Origin: JBBRVW01 sp963784645
Lineage (GTDB): Bacteria > Actinomycetota > Actinomycetes > JACCUZ01
DNA: 64,000 bases
Assembly (NCBI GenBank): GCA_963784645.1
Contig: CAWARY010000002.1
Coordinates: forward strand, 607,530 to 671,529
Direction of reading: 5' to 3'
The notes under the pieces are model-generated. The model searched no databases and was not told the origin of the DNA. It saw only the letters and a list, made by a program, of their open reading frames with translations. Position 1 is the stretch's first letter. Each line of letters begins with the position of its first letter. A program made the position numbers and the translations under genes. Below are positions 42,028 to 49,915 of this stretch, in pieces.

Positions 42028-42560
42028 CCGCTCGCGAGCTCCTTGCGCATCTCGACGAGGTCGAAGTCGGTGCGCAGTGCGCCGGACGCCTGGTGGAACG
42101 GGAACGGCAGGTGCCGCCCCGTGCGGTCGAAGCCGCGCCGCTCGTACCAGCCGATCAGCTCGGCTCGGAGGCTGATGACGGTGAGCGTCAGAGCCGTCGC
42201 CGCCCACAGCTCGCGGACCGTGTGCTCGGCCGCAGTGACGACGGCCTTGCCCACGCCGTCGCCCTGGTGCTCGGGGTCGACCGCGAACATCCCGAGGTAC
42301 GCCGTGCCGCCGTCGCCGGCGTTGCGCTGCACGAGAGTCGACCCGACCAGCCGGCCACCCGACTCGGCGAGCACGAACCTGCTGTCGGGGTCGGCGAGCA
42401 GCTCGGCCACCCGCTGCTCGCTGGAGCGCGGCCCGGTGAGCAGCTCGGTCTCCGTGGTCCAGCCGGTCGCGGCGACCGGCCCGCGGTAGGCCCGCTCGAC
42501 GAGCGCGGCCACGGCCGGTGCGTCGGCCGGGGTCGCCGTACGGAAGGTCAGGTCGGGCAC
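42024..42560 (-). CDS. GNAT family N-acetyltransferase
   Basis: A 178-residue acetyltransferase with FVLAESGGRLVGSTLV, the acetyl-CoA loop FAVDPEHQGDGVGKAVV and the C-terminal LIGWYERRGFDRTGRHLPFP. The substrate is unknown. The GTG start is at 42560. It overlaps pntB tail to tail by three bases. Confidence 0.83.
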   Translation of the reverse strand: MPDLTFRTATPADAPAVAALVERAYRGPVAATGWTTETELLTGPRSSEQRVAELLADPDSRFVLAESGGRLVGSTLVQRNAGDGGTAYLGMFAVDPEHQGDGVGKAVVTAAEHTVRELWAATALTLTVISLRAELIGWYERRGFDRTGRHLPFPFHQASGALRTDFDLVEMRKELASG

Positions 42561-42654
42561 CGGCCGACCCTACGGGCCGTGACGCCGATCACGGTGCCGT
42601 GACCCGGACCTGTCGTGGTCGTTGAGGACACGAGACCGACCCTCCGGAGGAGTC

Positions 42655-42828
42655 ATGGGCAACGACCACGAGCGGCTGCACGAGAACCTCGACCGGGCCG
42701 CGCGCCCCGACGAGGACCACCGCTCCCAGGACCGCAACGCCGGCGTCGCGATCGCCGTGCTCGCGCTCGTCGTCGTCGGCCTGCTGGTCGCGATGGCCAT
42801 GGGCGCCACCGACGCCGTCCGCCCCTGA
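42655..42828 (+). CDS. Small single-pass membrane protein
   Basis: A 57-residue protein: a charged N-terminus (HERLHENLDRAARPDEDHRS) and one C-terminal helix (about 30-50, VAIAVLALVVVGLLVAMAMG). ATG 42655 has GGAGGAG immediately upstream, a very strong site for such a small gene. No family is recognised. Confidence 0.6.
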   Translation: MGNDHERLHENLDRAARPDEDHRSQDRNAGVAIAVLALVVVGLLVAMAMGATDAVRP

Positions 42829-42836
42829 CGGGGCGA

Positions 42837-43367
42837 TCAGCGGATCCAGGTGGTGGCCTGCGGGTCGCCCGGCGCCCCCGGCCGGGGTCCGAACAGCAGG
42901 TCGCAGATCTCCAGGTACAGCTGGTCCGGGTCCGGCAGGTGCGTGATCGTGCGCAGTGCCTGGTCCTGGCCGGCCGACTCCAGCACCAGCTCGCCGTAGC
43001 CGAGCAGGCGGCCGACCGGCGGTCGCGAGTAGGACATGTCGGTGACCTTGAGCAGCGGCATCATCGCGATCCGCCGGGTGACCAGCCCGGTGCGCATGAG
43101 CGGGCGGCGGTCGGTGACGACGAACCAGTCCTCGCGCCACTCCAGCACCCGCCAGGTGAGCCGGGCCAGCAGGACGACCCAGCCGGCCAGCAGGACCTCG
43201 CGCAGGTACGGGACCAGGGGCAGCACCTGGTCCAGCCGGAGCAGCCCGACCAGGCCGGCCAGCACGGTGACCGCCGGCTCGGCCAGCCGGGCCCAGTGCG
43301 TCGGGGGACGGACCGCCCCTATTGCCCCAATTACCCCACGAGTTGCCCCAATTACCCCACGAGCCAC
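42837..43367 (-). CDS. PH-domain (YdbT-like) membrane protein
   Basis: A 176-residue protein with two adjacent membrane helices (about 28-45 and 55-75) and a bacterial PH domain (WREDWFVVTDRRPLMRTGLVTRRIAMMPLLKVTDMSY to LGYGELVLESAG). The family is of unknown function. The N-terminus is odd: the first 16 or so codons come from a 21-bp tandem repeat (43322-43363), giving RGVIGAT and RGVIGAI. The GTG at 43367 is the only available start, so the true start is uncertain. Confidence 0.72.
   Translation of the reverse strand: MARGVIGATRGVIGAIGAVRPPTHWARLAEPAVTVLAGLVGLLRLDQVLPLVPYLREVLLAGWVVLLARLTWRVLEWREDWFVVTDRRPLMRTGLVTRRIAMMPLLKVTDMSYSRPPVGRLLGYGELVLESAGQDQALRTITHLPDPDQLYLEICDLLFGPRPGAPGDPQATTWIR
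43322..43363. repeat. Perfect 21-bp tandem repeat, two copies
   Basis: 43322-43342 and 43343-43363 are identical. The unit contains TTGCCCCAATTACCCC and is far less GC-rich than its surroundings. Each unit is seven codons, so copy-number change would keep the reading frame of the PH-domain gene. Confidence 0.95.
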
Positions 43368-43400
43368 TCCCGAACCGCAGGCCGGTGTGCCGGGGCGCGG

Positions 43401-44039
43401 TCAGACGACGCCGTAGAGGCGGTCGCCCGCGTCACCGAGTCCGGGGACGATGTACCCGAGCTCGTTGAGCTTCTCGTCCAGCCCGGCGGTGACGACCTGC
43501 ACGGGCACCGTCGAGGCGCCGAACGCCTGCTCCATCACGGCCAGCCCCTCGGGGGCGGCGAGCAGGCAGATCGCGGTGATGTCGTCGGCCCCGCGCTCCA
43601 GCAGGAAGGTGATGGCCGCGACCAGGGTTCCGCCGGTGGCCAGCATCGGGTCGAGGACGTAGCACTGCCGCCCGGAGAGGTCGTCGGGCAGCCGGGTCGC
43701 GTACGTCGAGGCCTGCAAGGTCTCCTCGTCGCGGATCATCCCGAGGAAGCCGACCTCCGCAGTCGGCAGCAGCCGCACCATGCCGTCGAGCATGCCGAGC
43801 CCGGCCCGCAGGATCGGCACGACCAGCGGCTTCGGCGACGCGAGCCGGACGCCGGTCGTCGGCGCCACCGGGGTGGTGATCTCGACGGTCTCGGTGCGGA
43901 CGTCGCGGGTCGCCTCGTAGGCGAGCAGGGTCACCAGCTCGTCGGCCAGCCGGCGGAACGTCGGCGAGTCGGTGTCCTGGTCGCGCAGCGCGGTGAGCTT
44001 GTGCGCGATGAGCGGGTGGTCGGCGACGTGGGTCCGCAT
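43401..44039 (-). CDS. upp: Uracil phosphoribosyltransferase
   Basis: A 212-residue pyrimidine salvage enzyme forming UMP from uracil and PRPP. Motifs are VVPILRAGLGMLDGM, the PRPP loop VLDPMLATGGTLVAAI and the uracil-binding end YIVPGLGDAGDRLYG. ATG 44039 gives the usual MRTHVADHPLIAHKLT start. It is probably co-transcribed with the downstream PH-domain gene, 33 bases away. Confidence 0.96.
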   Translation of the reverse strand: MRTHVADHPLIAHKLTALRDQDTDSPTFRRLADELVTLLAYEATRDVRTETVEITTPVAPTTGVRLASPKPLVVPILRAGLGMLDGMVRLLPTAEVGFLGMIRDEETLQASTYATRLPDDLSGRQCYVLDPMLATGGTLVAAITFLLERGADDITAICLLAAPEGLAVMEQAFGASTVPVQVVTAGLDEKLNELGYIVPGLGDAGDRLYGVV

Positions 44040-44250
44040 GGCAGCACAACCTAGTGGTCGTGCCGGGCGCCGGCCCAGCCGCGATCGGGGCTCGCCCGGC
44101 GGAGGTACTCCGGGCCGGTCGCCCCGCTCGGGCGGGAGGCCGGATCCGACCCCTGCCGCTCGCCGTCGAACTCTGCGACGATGCGCCTCAGGCGCAGACC
44201 CGTGTCGGCACGGGGCATCCGCCGGAGCCCGGCCAGGAGGAGGCGACGCC

Positions 44251-44727
44251 ATGGACACCCTGGTCGACTTCGCCGTGGTCGTGTTCCGTGAGGACGGACG
44301 GTGGCAGATCGGCGCCCTCCCGCACCGGGCCGCCGAGACCCTCGAGGGCATGGTCGCCGCCGTGCGTCAGCAGCCCTCCGAAGGGCCGCGGTTCGCGATC
44401 AGCTCCTACGGCGACGACTTCTTCCTCGCGCTGCGGCCCGAGGGCGACGAGATCCGCCTGATGCTCTCCGACGCCACGGCTGCCGACGAGTGGCCGATCG
44501 CGGCGGAGGTCCTCGAGGCGCTGGACGAGCCCGTTCCCGGCGAGGACGACGAGGTGGAGCCGGCCGGCGACCTCGACATCTTCGCCGACCTCGGGATGGA
44601 TGCCCGCGAGCTCTCCGGCGTGTGCTGCGACCTCGAGCTCTATCCCGACGAGATGCTCGGCCAGGTCGCGTCGCGGATCGGCTTCGGTCCACAGTTCGAC
44701 AGCGTCCTGGCCGACGACCTCACCTGA
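44251..44727 (+). CDS. tRNA adenosine deaminase-associated protein (first paralogue)
   Basis: A 158-residue acidic protein typical of the actinobacterial family encoded next to tadA: DFAVVVFREDGRWQIGALP start, PGEDDEVEPAGDLDIFADLG acidic middle and a C-terminal helical end. Its function is unknown, perhaps TadA folding or regulation. ATG 44251 follows AGGAGGAGG. It is paralogous to the next gene (shared LD-ADLG core and acidic linker). Confidence 0.8.
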   Translation: MDTLVDFAVVVFREDGRWQIGALPHRAAETLEGMVAAVRQQPSEGPRFAISSYGDDFFLALRPEGDEIRLMLSDATAADEWPIAAEVLEALDEPVPGEDDEVEPAGDLDIFADLGMDARELSGVCCDLELYPDEMLGQVASRIGFGPQFDSVLADDLT

Positions 44728-44795
44728 CAGCACAGACCAGACCCTGCACGCAGTTCCGATCCGCAGCACCGCCGAGCAGACCTCCGGAGGAAGGG

Positions 44796-45254
44796 TTGCC
44801 GTACTTCACCGCCGTCCTGGCCCGGGAAGGCAGGACGTGGACGACGCACGACCTCGAGGTCGAGGTGGCCGCCGACCTCGTCGAGCTCACTGCCGAGCTG
44901 CGTGGCCTCGTCGACGGCGACGACCCGGTGCTGCTCCTCGTCGAGCGCGAGGACGCGTGGTGGGCGGTGGTCCGGGTCGACGGCGACGAGGACCCGCGGG
45001 TGTTCGTCTCCGACGTCGTCGGCGCTGCTGCCTCGCCGTACGCCGAGCTGCTCTCCGTCACCGAGGAGGACGACGACGAGGGCGACGGACGCGAGCCCGG
45101 CACCTGCGGCGGCGACCTCGACGTGCTGGCCGACCTCGGCACCGGGCCGGACACCCTGCAGGAGCTGTGCGACGACGAGGTGCTGCCGATGGACGCCCTC
45201 GCCACCGTCGCGGAGGCTGCCGGCTTCGCCGAGGTCCTCGACTCGCTGCGCTGA
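44796..45254 (+). CDS. tRNA adenosine deaminase-associated protein (second paralogue)
   Basis: A 152-residue protein of the same family: YFTAVLAREGRTWTTHDLEVE start, EEDDDEGDG linker, GGDLDVLADLGTGPDTLQELC. The start is a TTG at 44796, chosen because GGAGG lies six bases before it and no ATG/GTG fits the family N-terminus. It lies between the first paralogue and tadA, 17 bases from the latter. Confidence 0.75.
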   Translation: MPYFTAVLAREGRTWTTHDLEVEVAADLVELTAELRGLVDGDDPVLLLVEREDAWWAVVRVDGDEDPRVFVSDVVGAAASPYAELLSVTEEDDDEGDGREPGTCGGDLDVLADLGTGPDTLQELCDDEVLPMDALATVAEAAGFAEVLDSLR

Positions 45255-45271
45255 CCCCTACGCTGCCCGCC

Positions 45272-45739
45272 GTGACCCCTGCTGCCGGCGCCTACGACCG
45301 CTGGATGCGACTCGCCCTCGACGAGGCGGAGCGCGCCCGGCCCTCGGGTGACGTCCCGGTCGGTGCCGTGGTCGTCGGCCCTGACGGTTCCGTCGCCGGC
45401 CGGGGTCACAACGTGCGTGAGGCCGAGGGCGACCCCACCGGTCACGCGGAGGTGCGGGCCCTGCGGGCCGCCGCGACGGCGCTGGGGGAGTGGCGGCTGG
45501 CCGGCTGCACCCTCGTGGTCACTCTCGAGCCCTGCACGATGTGCGCGGGCGCTCTCGTGCTGGCCCGGGTCGACCGGCTGGTCTACGGCGCCGAGGACCC
45601 CAAGGCGGGCGCGGCCGGGTCGATGTGGGACGTCGTGCGGGACCGTCGCCTCAACCACCGGGCCGAGGTGGTCGGCGGTGTCCTCGCCGAGGAGTGCGGC
45701 GACCTGCTGCGCGCGTTCTTCCGCGACCAGCGGACCTGA
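45272..45739 (+). CDS. tadA: tRNA-specific adenosine-34 deaminase
   Basis: A 155-residue zinc deaminase that converts A34 to inosine in tRNA-Arg(ACG). The zinc/catalytic motifs are HAEVRAL and EPCTMCAGA, with NVREAEGDPTGHAE and RLNHRAEVVGG. GTG 45272 begins after the preceding paralogue's stop. Its substrate tRNA-Arg(ACG) is encoded in this same window at 14925. Confidence 0.93.
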   Translation: MTPAAGAYDRWMRLALDEAERARPSGDVPVGAVVVGPDGSVAGRGHNVREAEGDPTGHAEVRALRAAATALGEWRLAGCTLVVTLEPCTMCAGALVLARVDRLVYGAEDPKAGAAGSMWDVVRDRRLNHRAEVVGGVLAEECGDLLRAFFRDQRT

Positions 45740-45805
45740 CGACCTCCACGGGGGTGCCCCTCGGCGGGTTCGGGGTGGCCGTCGCCGTCCGGTAATCTCT
45801 TCGGC

Positions 45806-45895
45806 GGTGGCGTGTCCGAGCGGCCGAAGGAGCACGCCTCGAAAGCGTGTGACGGTGCAAGCCGTCCGTGGGTTCAAATCCCACCGCCACCGCCA
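45806..45895 (+). tRNA. tRNA-Ser (anticodon CGA), integration target
   Basis: Acceptor arms GGTGGCG (45806-45812) and CGCCACC (45885-45891), discriminator G and an encoded CCA. The anticodon stem CACGC/GCGTG encloses CTCGAAA, giving CGA, and there is a long variable arm, as in serine tRNAs. Its last 24 bases are duplicated at 51213-51236, marking integration of an element. Confidence 0.96.
45872..45895 (+). mobile_element. attL: tRNA-Ser 3' end
   Basis: 24 bases covering the T loop to CCA (starting GTTCAAATCCCACC) are identical to 51213-51236 in the same orientation. The element between them is 5.3 kb. Confidence 0.88.
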
Positions 45896-45900
45896 GCCGT

Positions 45901-45942
45901 CGGCGACATTCCCGCAGGTCAGAGGCCTGTGGGATGTCGCCG
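45901..45942 (+). terminator. Hairpin downstream of tRNA-Ser
   Basis: CGGCGACA and TGTCGCCG form the base, continued by TCCC/GGGA and CAGG/CCTG pairs with a bulge and a mismatch, around a short loop. It probably ends the tRNA transcript. Confidence 0.55.
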
Positions 45943-45962
45943 AAGTGCGCTCCAGATGCCTC

Positions 45963-45981
45963 TGGTCACAGGAATGGTCAC
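45963..45981 (+). promoter_or_regulatory. Left TGGTCAC repeat pair (possible integrase arm sites)
   Basis: TGGTCAC occurs at 45963-45969 and 45975-45981, 12 bases apart, 68 bases inside attL. The same pair with the same 12-base period lies near attR at 51074-51092. Paired direct repeats in both arms are expected for arm-type binding of a tyrosine integrase. Confidence 0.5.
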
Positions 45982-46000
45982 GGGAGCTCCCACGAGTGGG

Positions 46001-46591
46001 CTACTCCTGGTCGCCGATCACCAGTGCGGCTACCCGCGCGGCCGCGATCGCCTGCATGTCCAGGTCGACGTGGGAGTACGTGTCGAGCGTGATCGACACG
46101 TTGGCATGACCCAGACGTTCCTGGACGACGCGCGGGTGCACCCCGGCCCTCAGCGCCAACGTCGCGTGTGTGTGCCGGAGGTCGTGCAACCGGATCTTGG
46201 GAAGCCCGAGCCGGCGCACGTGCCGGCCGAAGTAGTACGAGAACGTCTTGGGATGCAGCGGCCGGCCGTCCTCGAGGCAGCAGACAAGGTCACCGTCCTG
46301 GTACGCGCTACCAGCAGCCAACCGCTCCTGCAGCTGGCGGCTTCGGTGTGCGCGAAGGGCCGACACGGTCGTCGGGTCCAGCGCTACCTGTCGACGGCCC
46401 TTGCCGGTCTTGGGCGTACCCCAGGCCATGCCTGGCTCGCCGGTGCGCTGTACGTCGGTAGTGATCAAGGTGCGGATGATCGTGAGGCGGCGGGCGTCCA
46501 GGTCGATGTCTGCCCAGCGCAGCCCAAGCACCTCGCCTCGGCGCATGCCGGTGGTGGCCAGAAGCCACCACGCTCCGGCGAGCCGGTCGTT
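46001..46591 (-). pseudogene. Tyrosine integrase, 5' truncated
   Basis: About 197 C-terminal residues of a phage/ICE-type integrase: LLATTGMRRGEVLGLRW (catalytic Arg), LHDLRHTHATLALRAGVHP (His-x-x-Arg), RLGHANVSITLDTYSHV (His and nucleophile Tyr). The arm-binding and core-binding N-terminal domains are missing: upstream of about 46591 the frame is unrelated basic low-complexity sequence. The catalytic residues survive, but without the DNA-binding domains the protein should be inactive. It lies next to attL, in the usual place. Confidence 0.8.
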
Positions 46592-46954
46592 CTCGCCGCC
46601 CAGAGGCCAACCCCCGGCGCGTCGTCGATCCCCACCCCGACGACCCCATCGCCAACTGGCGGCCGCGGAAGCCGACGACCAGTCAGTGAGCACACCGTTG
46701 TATCCCGTGGATACCGTCGGCCGCCGCCTTCCGGTGCGGGCAGGTCGAAGGCTGAGCAGCTTCGCGCTGGAACCGGGGCATGGATGGCTTCGCTGCGTCA
46801 TCCGACACGAGCGGAACGGCGGAGTGACCTACTGGGAGCCTGCCGATCAAGCCGTTGCTGGGTCTTGTCCGCCGTCCCGGCCGCGCCGCGGTGTCAACCG
46901 TTCCCGGCGAGGTGTGGAGGCTGGTATGGCAACGATGTGGAAAGTCTTCGGCGG
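46592..46954. other. Gene-free stretch with integrase debris
   Basis: This 363-bp stretch lies between the integrase remnant and the regulator gene. Frames on both strands are short and basic with no recognisable domain. It probably holds the decayed 5' part of the integrase and other lost genes. Confidence 0.5.
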
Positions 46955-47248
46955 TCAGCGAATTGTGGGTACTCCTCCGAACAGGGCGAGAAGCCCGTCG
47001 ACGCTCTGGCCGTCCTCGAGCGGATGGCGGAACGGCATGCCGCTGGCGAGCGCGTAGGTATTCCGCCGACCGGTCCTCGTGCGGCGCACGTAACCGTCGT
47101 CCACGAGGTCGTTGAGGATCTGCTGAGCCGATCGCTCGGTGATGCCGACGCGGTCGGCCAGGTCGCGCACCCGCGCCGTGGGGTCTTGACCGAGGGCGAG
47201 GAGAACGTGCCCGTGGTTGCTCAAGAACGTCCAGCCCTGCCTTGACAT
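46955..47248 (-). CDS. Winged-helix transcriptional regulator (MarR-like)
   Basis: A 97-residue single-domain regulator: SRQGWTFLSNHGHVLLALG, ARVRDLADRVGITERSAQQ and DLVDDGYVRRTRTGRRNTY form helix-turn-helix plus wing; the C-terminal PFRHPLEDGQSVDGLLALF is typical of a small actinobacterial family. The ATG at 47248 is favoured; TATTCT ends eight bases upstream and could serve as the -10 of a leaderless transcript. A longer form from ATG 47278 is possible. It is divergent from the riboswitch-terC unit, so it may control it. Confidence 0.75.
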   Translation of the reverse strand: MSRQGWTFLSNHGHVLLALGQDPTARVRDLADRVGITERSAQQILNDLVDDGYVRRTRTGRRNTYALASGMPFRHPLEDGQSVDGLLALFGGVPTIR

Positions 47249-47317
47249 AGGCAAGAGAATACCTGAAACTAGATTCATCGGTGAGACGACCTCACCGGCG
47301 ACGCCGACCCGCTCGGC

Positions 47318-47441
47318 GTGTGAAGGGGAGTACCCCAGGACGTTCCCGTCGTCAGTACGGCCCGACCGGGTGACCGGGCAGGCCCGGCGCGAGCGGGTGA
47401 CCGGCGAGGAGCCGGCACCGGGGGAGACCTTCGGTTCGCAC
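47318..47441 (+). ncRNA. yybP-ykoY (Mn2+) riboswitch upstream of terC
   Basis: Conserved elements are in order: P1 5' strand GTGTGAA (47318-47324), AAGGGGAGTA loop L1 (47323-47332), CGTCAGTACGG (47350-47360), a variable GC-rich arm, and GGAGACCTTCGG L3 (47423-47434) closed by the P1 3' strand TTCGCAC (47435-47441). This is the manganese-sensing yybP-ykoY aptamer, which normally turns on Mn2+ exporters. The L3 strand CCTTCGG (47428-47434) can pair fully with CCGGAGG (47448-47454), the terC ribosome site, suggesting translational control. Confidence 0.88.
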
Positions 47442-47461
47442 TCGAAACCGGAGGCTGTCCC

Positions 47462-48436
47462 GTGTCCGTCCCCCTGTGGCTGTGGTTCGCCGTCCTCGCT
47501 GTGATCCTGGTCATGCTCGCCATCGACCTGCTTGCCCATCGCGGTGAGCGGGTCGTGTCCCTCCGCGAAGCCGCCCTCTGGTCCGCCGTCTGGGTGAGTC
47601 TCGGGCTGGGCTTCGGCCTGGTCGTCTGGAGGATGTTCGGTGCCGAGGCGGCCGGCGAGTACTACGCCGGATACGTCATCGAGAAGAGCCTTGCCGTCGA
47701 CAACGTCTTCGTCTTCGCTCTCATCTTCGCGGCCTTCGCCGTGCCCCGGGCCCACCAGCACCGGGTCCTCTTCTACGGCGTCCTCGGTGCGCTCTTTCTG
47801 CGGGCCGCCTTCATCGCCGGCGGCGCCGTCCTCATCGACCGGTTCGCCTGGGTCCTCTACGTCTTCGGCGCGTTTCTCGTCGTCACCGGCATCCAGATGT
47901 TCCGGACGCGCAACTCCCACTCCGATCCGACCCGGCACCCCGTACTCCGCCTCACGCGGCGGATCATCCCCAGCACCCCGAGCTGGCACGGGACCAAGTT
48001 CTGGGTGAAGCAGAACGGCCGCTGGCTGGCCACGCCGCTCTTCACGGTCCTCGTCCTCGTGGAGACCACCGACCTGGTCTTCGCGGTCGACTCGATCCCG
48101 GCGATCTTCGCCGTCACCCAGGACCCGTTCCTCGTCTTCACCAGCAACGCCTTCGCGATCCTCGGCCTCCGCGCCATGTACTTCCTGCTCGCCGACCTCA
48201 TGCACCGCTTCGTCTACCTCAAGGTGGGATTGGCCGCGGTGCTGATCTTCGTCGGCATCAAGATGCTGCTCCTCGACGTCTACAAGATCCCCATCACGCT
48301 GTCGCTCAGTGTGATCGGCGCCCTCGTCGTCGGGTCGATCGCCGCGAGCTTGTGGCGCACCAGCAACGACTCGGACCCCGAGCTTCCAGTCCCCGAACCA
48401 GCCACCCCGTCGATCTCCTCAGGAGGACCGTCATGA
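47462..48436 (+). CDS. terC: TerC family membrane protein, probable Mn2+ exporter
   Basis: A 324-residue protein with about nine membrane helices. The acidic metal-site motifs EKSLAVDNVFVFALIF and VETTDLVFAVDSIPAIFAVTQDPFLVFTSN are intact. TerC members (Alx, YkoY, MeeF) export Mn2+, some to load exoenzymes. The GTG at 47462 is seven bases after GGAGG, which can be masked by the riboswitch. Its TGA overlaps the ATG of the baeRF gene. It lies inside the tRNA-Ser element. Confidence 0.92.
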   Translation: MSVPLWLWFAVLAVILVMLAIDLLAHRGERVVSLREAALWSAVWVSLGLGFGLVVWRMFGAEAAGEYYAGYVIEKSLAVDNVFVFALIFAAFAVPRAHQHRVLFYGVLGALFLRAAFIAGGAVLIDRFAWVLYVFGAFLVVTGIQMFRTRNSHSDPTRHPVLRLTRRIIPSTPSWHGTKFWVKQNGRWLATPLFTVLVLVETTDLVFAVDSIPAIFAVTQDPFLVFTSNAFAILGLRAMYFLLADLMHRFVYLKVGLAAVLIFVGIKMLLLDVYKIPITLSLSVIGALVVGSIAASLWRTSNDSDPELPVPEPATPSISSGGPS

Positions 48437-49548
48437 CCACCCAGCCCGCCGACCCCCACACCCGGCTCCGTCCGACGCTGCCGACCCCCAGCCTGGTCAC
48501 CCTGCTCCAGGCCATCGAGAGCTACCCGGCCGTGACCCTGCTGATGTCGACCACGCCTGCGTTGCGGATGCTGCCCGAGGATGCCGAGCGGCTGCTCGGG
48601 ATGGCCCGGGAAGCCGAGGCGCGGCTGACGCCCGAATCCCTTCCCGGGATCCGGGGAACGATCCTGCGGCCGCTTGTCGAGCTCGCCGAGGAGGCGGGCC
48701 GCGGGCCGGCCACCGAGGCGATCGCGGTCTTCGTCTCGGCGGCCACTCGCGCCGTGGTCCACCTGAACGTGCTCGTCGCGGACCGCGTCGTCGTCGACCC
48801 CACGTTCGCCACGCGAGACCTGGTGCGGGCTCTGCACCGGACGCCGCGACATGTCGTCCTCACGCTGAGCCAGCACGAAGCACGGCTCTTCGAGGGGGTG
48901 GGTGGGGACCTCCACCCGGCGCCCGGCCGGTCCTTCCCCAGCCTCGCCGCTGGCGCCGAGGCTGCACAACGGGGTGAGCATGAGGTGCGCGTGCAGAGGA
49001 GAAGATCCTTCTACCGCACTGTCGATCGAGCGCTCGGCGCGTACCTCAGGGTTCACCCAGCCCCCCTCGTGCTGGTCGGCGCCGAGCGCGAATTGGCCGA
49101 GTTTCGCGGGCTCTCCGCCAACCTAGCCCGGCTGGCTGGCTGCATCCACGGCAGCATGGTGACCGCGCGGACAGCGGACCTCATTCCCCGAATCCGCCTG
49201 GTGATGGAGGGCTACCTGCGGTCTCGGCAGCAAGAGGCCCTCGCCCTGCTCGAGGAGAGGGTCAGCGACAAGAGAGCCGTCTCCGGCATCGCCTCGGCTT
49301 GGCTGGCAGCCCAGGCGGAGCGTCCGGAGATGCTCGCGGTCGAGGAAGGCTACTTCTACCCGGCCCGGGTCGATGGCAGCGGAGATCTGCTGAGCCCTGC
49401 CGACGACGTTGAGCACCCCGACGTCATCGACGACGCCGTCGACGAGCTGATAGAGACCGTCCTGCGCCGCGGAGGGTGGGTGGCGCTCGTCGAGGACGGC
49501 GCTCTCACCGACCACGACCGCGTCGCCCTGACGTTGCGCACAAGATGA
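48433..49548 (+). CDS. Bacterial archaeo-eukaryotic release factor-like protein (baeRF family)
   Basis: A 371-residue protein. TPSLVTLLQAIESYPAVTLLM and the LADRVVVDPTFATRDLVRAL, VVLTLSQHEARLFEG, LVLVGAERELAEFRGLS and EEGYFYPARVDG motifs follow the baeRF3-like order of eRF1 domain 2/3-type folds. These proteins are thought to act on ribosomes in stress or rescue, by analogy with eRF1/Pelota. The ATGA overlap with terC means riboswitch control of terC should extend to it. The sub-family assignment is from memory. Confidence 0.65.
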   Translation: MTTQPADPHTRLRPTLPTPSLVTLLQAIESYPAVTLLMSTTPALRMLPEDAERLLGMAREAEARLTPESLPGIRGTILRPLVELAEEAGRGPATEAIAVFVSAATRAVVHLNVLVADRVVVDPTFATRDLVRALHRTPRHVVLTLSQHEARLFEGVGGDLHPAPGRSFPSLAAGAEAAQRGEHEVRVQRRRSFYRTVDRALGAYLRVHPAPLVLVGAERELAEFRGLSANLARLAGCIHGSMVTARTADLIPRIRLVMEGYLRSRQQEALALLEERVSDKRAVSGIASAWLAAQAERPEMLAVEEGYFYPARVDGSGDLLSPADDVEHPDVIDDAVDELIETVLRRGGWVALVEDGALTDHDRVALTLRTR

Positions 49549-49915
49549 TTCACAGGTCGGTCACGGGCAGCGATGGCCTGACCATGCTGGCGGGCGGACC
49601 ATGCGCGACGCCTCGTCGACCGTCGCGCCTTTCGTCGCGCCGGTCGTCGCGAGGGCGGGAAACTATTGGCACACGTTCCCAACGGTCATGCCCGACGCCC
49701 GTGCGGCGGCGTCCCGGAGAGCCGGTCGATCTCGGCGGCCTCGAAGAGGTGGCCGGCCGACACACACCACTGCCACACGACGTCCGTCATCGCGACAGCC
49801 TGGCGCATGGGGTTGGCCGGTCCGTTCGTGACAGTCGTCGCTGGGTGTCATGGGGCCGCACGGGTGTGGCCGCACCTGATCCGCGCGGTCGGAGCGTCCT
49901 CGGTAGGTTCGTGAG
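49549..49915. other. Gene-free stretch before heliorhodopsin
   Basis: This 367-bp stretch has no convincing gene. A 40-codon minus-strand frame (49686-49808) lacks a clear ribosome site. GGGAA (49657-49661) and TTCCC (49676-49680) make an inverted repeat in an AT-richer patch and may mark the heliorhodopsin promoter. Confidence 0.5.

Noticed and set aside
47249..48205. 416-codon minus-strand frame antisense to terC
   Set aside because: Acidic shadow of terC codons; only the C-terminal 97 residues match a regulator family.
49686..49808. 40-codon minus-strand frame before heliorhodopsin
   Set aside because: No ribosome site, no recognisable fold, and the region is between elements of a decayed islet.
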